NCBI GenBank assembly: GCA_005809115.1
Contig: SYLK01000873.1
Span: 1-5,337, forward strand
From: Planctomyces sp.
GTDB taxonomy: Bacteria > Planctomycetota > Planctomycetia > Planctomycetales > Planctomycetaceae
DNA length: 5,337 nt
Direction: 5' to 3'
The number at the start of each line of letters is the position of its first letter. Position 1 is the stretch's first letter. Shown piece by piece: positions 1 to 4,586 of the stretch. The notes beneath the pieces were generated by a model. It was not told the origin of the DNA. It worked only from the letters and a program-made list of their open reading frames with translations, and did no database searches. The position numbers and the translations under genes are program-made.

Positions 1-722
1 AGTGCTGTCAGGTCTTCCGCCGGGGCCAGCGAACCTGGTGGCATCATGAGCAGACTCGACAGACCCGCAGCACCGTCCCGCAGCGCCTCGTCCAGAATCC
101 CGCACATCTGTTCCAGTTGTTCCGGATCTGGTCGTTCAAACCCGGTCCCCATGACTGACTGCCAGACGTTTCCTTCCCCGACGAAGGAAGCCACATTGAC
201 GGCAATCTGTGCTTCGTCAACCAGATCAAAATATTCTTTCAGCCTGGTCCAGCGGCGTTCCGTGCCGCGCACCACGACTTTCGGCGACGACAGTGAACCG
301 TACCAGGGCCCCGCCGAAGTGCCTTCGCCCAGCACTTCCGTCGTCACGCCCTGCCGCACCTTGCTCTCTGCCCGAGGATCCTCGAAAATCACAAAATCCG
401 AATGGGAATGGATGTCGATGAAGCCCGGAGCGACCACCAGTGTGTTCGCATCGATTTCCAGCCGGGCACTGGCATCCCCCAATTGCCCCACAGCCACAAT
501 CCGGTCGCCGCGGACAGCCACGTCTCCCCGGTACGAGGGATTTCCTGTGCCGTCGATGATCCGTCCGCCCCTGATGACAACGTCATACTGGCGAGTTTCG
601 TCCGGCGCGGGACCGGGCTGCTCCGCCCGCAGCAGACTGCACCATGCGGAATGGAGCAGCGCCAGGATCGCGACCCGTCGCAGCAGACTGAAACACGCCG
701 TCAACGGCTGGATCATCGACAT
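1..722 (-). CDS. N-acyl-D-amino-acid deacylase-type amidohydrolase, exported, 3' end cut by window edge
   Basis: Amidohydrolase-superfamily enzyme of the D-aminoacylase group, which hydrolyses N-acyl groups from D-amino acids or related amides. The exact substrate cannot be told. The first 240 residues are visible; family members usually have about 480-580, so roughly half is missing. Residues 1-33 look like a signal peptide (hydrophobic stretch about 17-31, likely cleavage after LRA33), implying export. Residues 46-80 form the opening beta-sandwich (YDVVIRGGRIIDGTG, then GDRIVAVG). Next come the metal-binding HSHSD (H105, H107) and GVTTEVLGEGTS at 125-136, where many relatives have GNCG with a metal-bridging cysteine; here the cysteine is absent. 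Residues 218-231 (GAAGLSSLLMMPPG) match the family's conserved segment. The ATG at 722 is chosen because GGAGGGG (728-734) lies 5 nt upstream; an in-frame ATG at 716 is less well spaced. The gene lies 69 nt behind 792-1673 and is probably cotranscribed with it. The family is near certain; the substrate is unknown. Confidence 0.93.
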   Translation of the reverse strand, partial: MSMIQPLTACFSLLRRVAILALLHSAWCSLLRAEQPGPAPDETRQYDVVIRGGRIIDGTGNPSYRGDVAVRGDRIVAVGQLGDASARLEIDANTLVVAPGFIDIHSHSDFVIFEDPRAESKVRQGVTTEVLGEGTSAGPWYGSLSSPKVVVRGTERRWTRLKEYFDLVDEAQIAVNVASFVGEGNVWQSVMGTGFERPDPEQLEQMCGILDEALRDGAAGLSSLLMMPPGSLAPAEDLTA

Positions 723-746
723 CGCTTCCCCTCCGGTTCCCGTGGC

Positions 747-767
747 AGCGGCCGACGTGCAGCCGCT
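747..767 (-). other. Small stem-loop between the two minus-strand genes
   Basis: AGCGGC (747-752) and GCCGCT (762-767) are perfect 6-bp inverted arms around a 9-nt loop. In the minus-strand transcript the hairpin sits just after the stop of the upstream gene and about 25 nt before the deacylase start codon. No T-run follows, so it is not a classical terminator. It might influence processing or translation of the downstream gene, but it could also be chance in GC-rich DNA. Confidence 0.3.
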
Positions 768-791
768 CAGGATACAGTCAGTTCGAACAGT

Positions 792-1673
792 TTACGTCAC
801 GGCGGCCGACGAATCGGGCATGGCATTCCTCAGCGTCCACTGCAGTCCATGCAGAAAGTCGAGTCGGGGGACAACGGCGTCAAATTTCAGATCTGAATTC
901 CTCATCTGGGCCTGGACCTGCGGAAGACAAGTCCAGGCCAGCATGTGAGCGCGAGGAAACGCGTCACGGAGTGAAGTCACGGATTGGCGCACGGCGGCTT
1001 CATCCTCGTCAACGTCATGCAGAATGATCTGCGGCGACGCTCGCTTCCCGGACGGCTCGGCCATCCCCGGGATGCGCCACAGGCCGCAATGCCTGGCTGG
1101 AAGTCCCATGGCCCGGCAGACCACTGCTGCTGTTTCCCGCAGCACGTAGTCGTCGCAGACGATCAGAATCCCCGCGCGATGCATCGACCTGGACAGCGGC
1201 CTGTATTCCAGGTCGTCGCACCGCGCCGAGAAGACCTCTTCAACCGACGCAGTGGGCGGCTGAGGTGCGTGCAGACGACGAATTTTCCCGATTTCTGCAT
1301 CCACGATCGAACGGGCGAACCGGATGGGAACTCTCAGCCCCCCAGGCCACTGGTCGCGCGTTCTGCCGTCCGATTCACACCAGCTCCCGTAACAGCACAA
1401 CACGTGGCTGAACAGGGTTCGCCCAATCAGCAGTTCCACCTCGGAAGCCGTGTATTCATCCGACCAGGACTGCAGCACCAGCACCAGACCGGCTCTGACT
1501 GACTCGCCCAGACCGCCTGCGATGGCCGCCCGAATTCCCGGAAACGTTGCAAGGATCCGGATTTCTCGATAACGTCGCAGCCACGACAGCAGCTCGCGAC
1601 ATTCGGCCACGCCATCATCACCGACGATGATGCACGTGACACCGGATTCATCGGAGTTCGTCGCAGTCAGCAT
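792..1673 (-). CDS. Hypothetical protein with two receiver-like halves
   Basis: I do not recognise a named family, so the function is unknown. The 293-residue protein has no signal peptide or membrane segment and is probably cytoplasmic. The C-terminal half (about 167-283) reads like a degenerate response-regulator receiver: ILIVCDD (169-175) as strand 1 with its acidic pair, IILHD ending at D220 in the phospho-acceptor position, HMLAWT ending at T248, and FDAVVPR (264-270), where the usual lysine before proline is valine. The N-terminal half starts similarly (CIIVGDD, 14-20) but has no aspartate where the acceptor should be, which suggests an old duplication. Between them, YGSWCESDGRTRDQWPGG (95-112) stands out as a motif I recall from planctomycete hypothetical proteins. 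AGAGGA (1682-1687) lies 8 nt before the ATG. The gene is first in a probable two-gene operon with the deacylase and divergent from the AhpD-like gene. It is real by length, ribosome site and motif; a signalling role is only inference. Confidence 0.85.
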   Translation of the reverse strand: MLTATNSDESGVTCIIVGDDGVAECRELLSWLRRYREIRILATFPGIRAAIAGGLGESVRAGLVLVLQSWSDEYTASEVELLIGRTLFSHVLCCYGSWCESDGRTRDQWPGGLRVPIRFARSIVDAEIGKIRRLHAPQPPTASVEEVFSARCDDLEYRPLSRSMHRAGILIVCDDYVLRETAAVVCRAMGLPARHCGLWRIPGMAEPSGKRASPQIILHDVDEDEAAVRQSVTSLRDAFPRAHMLAWTCLPQVQAQMRNSDLKFDAVVPRLDFLHGLQWTLRNAMPDSSAAVT

Positions 1674-1783
1674 GTTACAGTTCCTCTGCGGCGGTAGATC
1701 AGGCTGTCAGCTGTGCCGCGGGCGACTGTGGCCCCCGGCCATGGCTCCCGCAGTTTATCGAGTCCTTTGTGGAATGCATCTCC
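1674..1783. promoter_or_regulatory. Divergent intergenic region
   Basis: This 110-bp gap separates the divergent starts of the hypothetical protein (minus) and the AhpD-like protein (plus), so promoters for both should lie here or overlap the gene starts. I could not pick out a convincing -35/-10 pair or a clear operator palindrome. The ribosome-binding site of the minus gene occupies 1682-1687, and a GGA ahead of the plus gene is at 1771-1773. Confidence 0.4.
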
Positions 1784-2425
1784 ATGACCTTCGTCAAACC
1801 TCCGGCTGATCAGGACGTTTCGGAAAAAGTGGCGCAGACTTATTCACGGATTCGGGAGGTGCTGGAAACCGAGCAGATCCCGGAAGTCTTTCGCTGCATG
1901 GCCGTGGTTCCCCCGCTCCTGAACGATTTCTTCATGAACTTCCGAAAATTCGTGCTCAGCGACGGGAAACTGAATCAGAAACAGAAACTTCTGATCGCGG
2001 CTGCGGTGGCGGGGCAGTCTGGTTCCCTGAAATGGCTTGAATACCTGATGACGCTGGCCCCGGCTCGTTCCGTGAGTCAGGCTGAGATCACCGAAGTGCT
2101 CGCCGTCGGCGCCACCAACTCCATGTACAATGTGCTGTTCAAGTTTCGCGCGATCAGCGGGACTGAAATCTTCCACGGCATGGGAGTTGGCCTGCGTGCT
2201 CACACCTTTCAGAACACGTCGCTGGGCGAACCGCTGGTGGAGCTGATTAACCTGGCGCTCAGCACTGTCAACGGCTGCCAGCCTTGCACAACGGCCCACG
2301 TGGCCAGAGCCCGTGGACTCGGCCTCAGTGACGAGGCGATTCATGAGGCTGTGCAATGTGCTGCCACCATGATCTGTGGCACCCAGTTTCTGAGATCTGT
2401 TGGTGCCTGTACTGAGGCGCCGTGA
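1784..2425 (+). CDS. AhpD-like / carboxymuconolactone decarboxylase-family protein
   Basis: The 213-residue all-helical protein belongs to the AhpD / CMD family. The defining site is in the C-terminal half: E153, C165 and C168 (NGCQPCTTAH) and H172, with the same spacing as the E-C-x-x-C-x3-H active site of mycobacterial AhpD. In that family the cysteine pair passes electrons to a peroxiredoxin or reduces peroxide directly. The N-terminal half (about 60-125) has the same helical pattern (KLLIAAAVAG..., EVLAVGATNSMYNVLF) but no cysteine pair, so it looks like the non-catalytic copy of an internal duplication. The partner AhpC and substrate are not visible here. I chose the ATG at 1784, preceded by GGA at 1771-1773, because MTFVKPP resembles how relatives begin; a GTG at 1769 would add five residues. 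No signal peptide is seen, so it is probably cytoplasmic. The gene stands alone, converging on the lipoprotein gene. Family is sure; an antioxidant role is likely. Confidence 0.93.
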   Translation: MTFVKPPADQDVSEKVAQTYSRIREVLETEQIPEVFRCMAVVPPLLNDFFMNFRKFVLSDGKLNQKQKLLIAAAVAGQSGSLKWLEYLMTLAPARSVSQAEITEVLAVGATNSMYNVLFKFRAISGTEIFHGMGVGLRAHTFQNTSLGEPLVELINLALSTVNGCQPCTTAHVARARGLGLSDEAIHEAVQCAATMICGTQFLRSVGACTEAP

Positions 2426-2485
2426 CGCGATCCGCAGTCCGCGCTCCAGCCGACAAATGAGTGCCGCGGTGGCCGTGTGGCTCGA

Positions 2486-3616
2486 TCAGAACGTCCTTCG
2501 GGGAACGATTCGCGGCAGGCGCGACTCCCGATACGGCGGCGGTGTCACCTCGTCGCCGCCTGCCATCGTGGCCGGATTCCCCGGGAGTTGTTGCGGCAGG
2601 GTTGATGAAGTCGAGTTGTCCGGGCTGGTTTCACTCGGAAAATCGGGGACCTGTGGCACGACTGGCTGTGGCTGCCACTGAGGCGGATCGACCAGGATGT
2701 CCGCGGGCGGGGCGAGGTCTTCCAGCGAATCATGGGCTGATTCAGGTGCCGAAACATCGTCAAGCTGCGTGAATGGTTCCTGCAGGGAGTCTGCGAGGCA
2801 TGGCCGGTTGGCCGGGCGCCGAAACGGAGTGGTGTTCAGGCCGCTGTGCCCACCGAATGTCGCATCGTCCGGGCTCGCACCATCGTCCGGCCCGGCAGCA
2901 TGATCCGGGCCTGCAGCATGGTCCGGGCTGCATCCGGCAGTGAAACCGCAGCCCGGTGCCTGACTGCCGAGGTCGATGACTCGTTGCTCGGATGAGCATT
3001 TCGGCTGCAGGCTGCAGGATTCCTCGGCACATGCTGATCGTCTGCTGCTGCGACTGACCAGTGGGCAGCGGTGACCGCGGATTCGGTCCAGCATTGTTGC
3101 CAGACACGATCGGCGAGCCGTCTGGTCGCACCCTTCACCGCAGTGTCCGGCCTGTGCGGGGTCTGCACCGCAGTCATCGGCTGGGGAGCAGCGCGAAGAA
3201 CTGTGTGACACGGCCTGGTGTGGCTTCGGAAAATCCGCCGCGGTAATGCCTGATCCGGGACGGGACGGAACGTCGCGGGAGTGAATTCGCAGAAGGCCGA
3301 CACTCTTGATTCGAGAAATCCCGATCGCGGGGGGAACGGGTGGTGGTTCCGGTACCGTGCGCGGTGACAGCACCGAGCCGGGTGGCAGCACCGAGGTCGG
3401 TGGCAGCACCGAGGTCGGTGGCAGCACCGAGGTCGGTGGCAGATATCCCGAGTCCGGATTGCGTGATCGCGATCCGGGCTGCCGCCGAGCCTGTGGCGTC
3501 ACCGGCGGTTCGACCGACGATTCTCGCCGTGCGCTCGTCGTGACGCGACTGCCGGCACAGCCCTGAAAACCTGCAATGATCAGGACTGCCACGAGGGAGA
3601 TTTTCGCAAGTCGCAT
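2486..3616 (-). CDS. Proline- and cysteine-rich putative lipoprotein with hexapeptide repeats
   Basis: No recognised family; function unknown. The 376-residue product begins MRLAKISLVAVLIIAGFQGC, a lipoprotein-type signal with the lipidated cysteine probably C20, although FQGC is a loose lipobox. Residues 28-98 are basic and proline-rich, with LPPTSV three times (59-76), then LPPGSV and LSPRTV (77-88). A central part (about 100-230) is rich in Ser, Arg and Cys, with 11 cysteines between 143 and 229. A second repeat, [SG]PD[HD]xA-like, runs four times at 230-253. The tail (280-376) is acidic, then rich in Pro and Gln (DPPQWQPQPVVPQVP). The start is the ATG at 3616, with AAGGA 7 nt upstream, followed at once by the signal sequence; the frame stays open further upstream without coding features. 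Most of it should be disordered and outside the inner membrane. The central segment shows weak codon-position bias, so a sequencing frameshift pair or rapidly drifting sequence is possible. Confidence 0.72.
   Translation of the reverse strand: MRLAKISLVAVLIIAGFQGCAGSRVTTSARRESSVEPPVTPQARRQPGSRSRNPDSGYLPPTSVLPPTSVLPPTSVLPPGSVLSPRTVPEPPPVPPAIGISRIKSVGLLRIHSRDVPSRPGSGITAADFPKPHQAVSHSSSRCSPADDCGADPAQAGHCGEGCDQTARRSCLATMLDRIRGHRCPLVSRSSRRSACAEESCSLQPKCSSEQRVIDLGSQAPGCGFTAGCSPDHAAGPDHAAGPDDGASPDDATFGGHSGLNTTPFRRPANRPCLADSLQEPFTQLDDVSAPESAHDSLEDLAPPADILVDPPQWQPQPVVPQVPDFPSETSPDNSTSSTLPQQLPGNPATMAGGDEVTPPPYRESRLPRIVPRRTF
2859..2930 (-). repeat. 18-bp tandem repeat array, four diverged copies
   Basis: Four consecutive 18-bp units start at 2859, 2877, 2895 and 2913. 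The two right-hand units (GCAGCATGATCCGGGCCT and GCAGCATGGTCCGGGCTG) are closest to each other, and the left two have diverged. In the lipoprotein reading frame they encode the hexapeptides SPDHAA, GPDHAA, GPDDGA and SPDDAT (residues 230-253), so the array preserves frame and an acidic-proline pattern. Confidence 0.85.
3363..3442 (-). repeat. 18-bp tandem repeat array, three identical copies plus diverged flanks
   Basis: GGTGGCAGCACCGAGGTC occurs three times without change at 3381-3398, 3399-3416 and 3417-3434. A copy with four mismatches precedes it (3363-3380) and an 8-bp partial copy follows (3435-3442). On the coding (minus) strand it encodes LPPTSV three times, then LPPGSV, with LSPRTV following. 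Identity of the three core copies suggests recent slippage or duplication, and copy number may vary between strains. Confidence 0.95.
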
Positions 3617-3675
3617 GTTGTCGTCCTTACCGCGACGCATCAGCGGCTGCCCGGCAGGGAGGGCTCCGCGTCTGA

Positions 3676-3715
3676 TGCCGATCCATGTGATTCCTGCCAC
3701 GAAGGAAGATCGGCA
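3676..3715. other. Stem-loop A upstream of the lipoprotein gene
   Basis: TGCCGATC (3676-3683) pairs perfectly with GATCGGCA (3708-3715). The stem continues with TTCCT (3691-3695) against AGGAA (3703-3707), leaving a 7-nt bulge (3684-3690) on one side and a 7-nt loop (3696-3702). That gives 13 Watson-Crick pairs valid on either strand. It lies 60-100 nt before the lipoprotein ATG, so it could be in that mRNA's leader. There is no T-run, hence no intrinsic terminator. Confidence 0.55.
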
Positions 3716-3764
3716 CGAACTGCGCGAGTGACGGCTGAAACCTGCAGAATCTGGCCATTTGGAG

Positions 3765-3803
3765 GATTTCCCGGTCCCAAAAACTGGAAGATCGGGGGAA
3801 ATC
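3765..3803. other. Stem-loop B in the divergent region
   Basis: GATTTCCC (3765-3772) pairs perfectly with GGGAAATC (3796-3803). The stem continues with GGTC (3773-3776) against GATC (3790-3793), and CCA (3777-3779) against TGG (3785-3787). Two 2-nt bulges (3788-3789 and 3794-3795) are both on the right arm, and the loop is AAAAC. One pair is G-U in plus-strand RNA but would be A-C in minus-strand RNA, so the fold fits a rightward transcript slightly better. No T-run follows in either direction. It may be a leader structure, small RNA element or protein-binding site; none is recognised. Confidence 0.55.
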
Positions 3804-4082
3804 AGATCAAGCAGACGCAATCACATTTGATGAGTTTTCGGGTGGTACCAGCGATGCGGAGTCGCGCGTGTTGCGTGATCGCAGTGCAGGGGGGGCCGGT
3901 TGTCAAAACGGCAGTGTCTGACGTCGCTTCGGCGGCAGGTTTCCAGAATCGGCGGGGCTGATGAGCCGTAAGTGTTGTTTTCGTAGTGACTTGTGATTGC
4001 TGATCATTTTTTGGCACAACATTCGCTTACAAGGCGAGTCTCAGTTTCGTTCACTGCAAAGTTGGCTGTTGTGTCGTCAGGC

Positions 4083-4109
4083 CCGTGTTGGGCGGCAGCC
4101 GTGTTGAGC
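4083..4109 (+). repeat. Short direct repeat just upstream of groES
   Basis: CCGTGTTGGGC (4083-4093) and CCGTGTTGAGC (4099-4109) match at 10 of 11 positions, with starts 16 bp apart. They lie 36-62 bp before the groES start, where a regulator could bind near the promoter. This could be an operator or simply a local duplication. Confidence 0.45.
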
Positions 4110-4116
4110 ATATTTT
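4088..4116 (+). promoter_or_regulatory. Possible weak housekeeping-type promoter for groES-groEL
   Basis: TTGGGC (4088-4093), a 17-bp spacer and TATTTT (4111-4116) give a weak sigma-70-like pair, matching 3 of 6 and 4 of 6 consensus bases. Transcription would begin about 20 nt before the groES ATG, leaving room for the AGGAG site. It overlaps the direct repeat at 4083-4109. This is a guess by position and pattern; planctomycete promoters are poorly captured by this consensus. Confidence 0.2.
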
Positions 4117-4144
4117 TGTGAGATCGACAGGTCAGGAGATAATC

Positions 4145-4456
4145 ATGGCGAAGAAGGCTTCTTCAGGTGGCACCCGCATCGTTCCTCTTGGTGACCGCGT
4201 GGTGGTGAAGCGAGCCGAAGCTGAAGCGAAGACGGCGGGCGGGATTGTGTTGCCGGACTCAGCTCAGGGAAAGCCTCAGCGGGGTGAAATCGTGGCCGTG
4301 GGTGATGGTCATGTGAATGACAAGGGTGAGCGCGTTCCGCTGACAGTGAAGGAGGGCGACCGGGTGGTGTTTACGTCCTACGCCGGCGACGAGATCAAAT
4401 TCGGTGATCAGACGTTTCTGCTGATGCGGGAAAGCGACATTCTGGCGACCGAATAG
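4145..4456 (+). CDS. groES: Co-chaperonin GroES (Hsp10)
   Basis: GroES is the heptameric cap of the GroEL ring in the cytoplasm; it closes the folding chamber and acts with ATP. The 103-residue product is of usual length (about 95-105). The core opens with RIVPLGDRVVVKR (11-23). The mobile loop spans about 25-43, with GGIVLP (32-37) containing the IVL tripeptide that docks on GroEL. The fold continues with RGEIVAVGDG (47-56), VKEGDRVVFTSYAGDEI (68-84) and ends with the typical LLMRESDILA (92-101). The ATG at 4145 has AGGAG (4134-4138) 6 nt upstream; an in-frame GTG at 4085 lacks support because conservation begins after 4145. A nine-residue lysine/serine/glycine-rich lead precedes the core. 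It is the first gene of the chaperonin operon, 130 nt before groEL. Confidence 0.98.
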   Translation: MAKKASSGGTRIVPLGDRVVVKRAEAEAKTAGGIVLPDSAQGKPQRGEIVAVGDGHVNDKGERVPLTVKEGDRVVFTSYAGDEIKFGDQTFLLMRESDILATE

Positions 4457-4586
4457 TCCCACTGACGGATTCTGCAACGTCGACTCAGTGACAGCGCGGT
4501 CCTCCGGCTGGATTCATCTGCAGCGACCGCTGCCTTTGTGAAATATCAGCCAATTTTTGAACTGAAAACTCGGGAGACAGTACAAC
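4457..4586 (+). other. groES-groEL spacer with a small hairpin
   Basis: The 130-nt gap is rather long for this operon. It contains GCAGC (4520-4524), loop GACC, GCTGC (4529-4533), followed by a short CTTT rather than a full T-run. The hairpin could be a processing or partial-termination site setting the ratio of GroES to GroEL. The groEL ribosome site GGAG (4573-4576) lies 10 nt before the ATG. I see no clear promoter of its own for groEL. Confidence 0.35.

Larger units (their letters stand above)
3617..4144. other. 528-bp divergent non-coding region between lipoprotein gene and groES
   Basis: No convincing gene is present; short open frames here lack family resemblance and usable ribosome sites. 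It must hold the promoters for the lipoprotein gene (leftward) and for groES-groEL (rightward). It contains two strong stem-loops (3676-3715 and 3765-3803) sharing the decamer GGAAGATCGG. It also has a short hairpin with a UUCG-type tetraloop (GTCGC TTCG GCGGC, 3923-3936), an AT-rich patch around 3975-4012, and a direct repeat just ahead of groES (4083-4109). I found no CIRCE element (TTAGCACTC-N9-GAGTGCTAA) and no good sigma-32-type heat-shock promoter, so the heat-shock control of groES cannot be read from the sequence. Confidence 0.6.

Noticed and set aside
46..948. Long plus-strand open frame of 300 codons
   Set aside because: It lies opposite the deacylase and the end of the next gene. 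Its product is Ser/Arg/Pro-rich with no family resemblance, whereas the minus strand gives a clear amidohydrolase with signal peptide and ribosome site.
984..1502. Plus-strand open frame of 172 codons
   Set aside because: It is antisense to the receiver-like hypothetical protein, has no ribosome site, and has a low-complexity composition typical of a shadow frame in GC-rich DNA.
1844..2356. Minus-strand open frame of 170 codons
   Set aside because: It is fully antisense to the AhpD-like gene, which has an intact active site; the frame's product resembles nothing.
2426..2485. Terminator between the convergent AhpD-like and lipoprotein genes
   Set aside because: One would be expected here, but I found only very short GC-rich dyads and no T-run on either strand.
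3306..3566. Plus-strand frame with GGSTEV repeats
   Set aside because: The repeat is just the reverse reading of the 18-bp array. The minus-strand reading has a signal sequence and ribosome site; this one has neither.
3617..3820. N-terminal extension of the lipoprotein gene to an ATG at 3820
   Set aside because: The frame is open, but the extra 68 residues would bury the lipoprotein signal internally and would run through both stem-loops. The ATG at 3616 has a good AAGGA site.
3843..3850. Palindrome TGGTACCA
   Set aside because: An isolated 8-bp palindrome with no second copy or positional support; expected by chance at this length scale.
3728..3961. Possible small plus-strand gene of 77 codons in the divergent region
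   Set aside because: No ribosome site, no recognisable motif, and its frame crosses stem-loop B.
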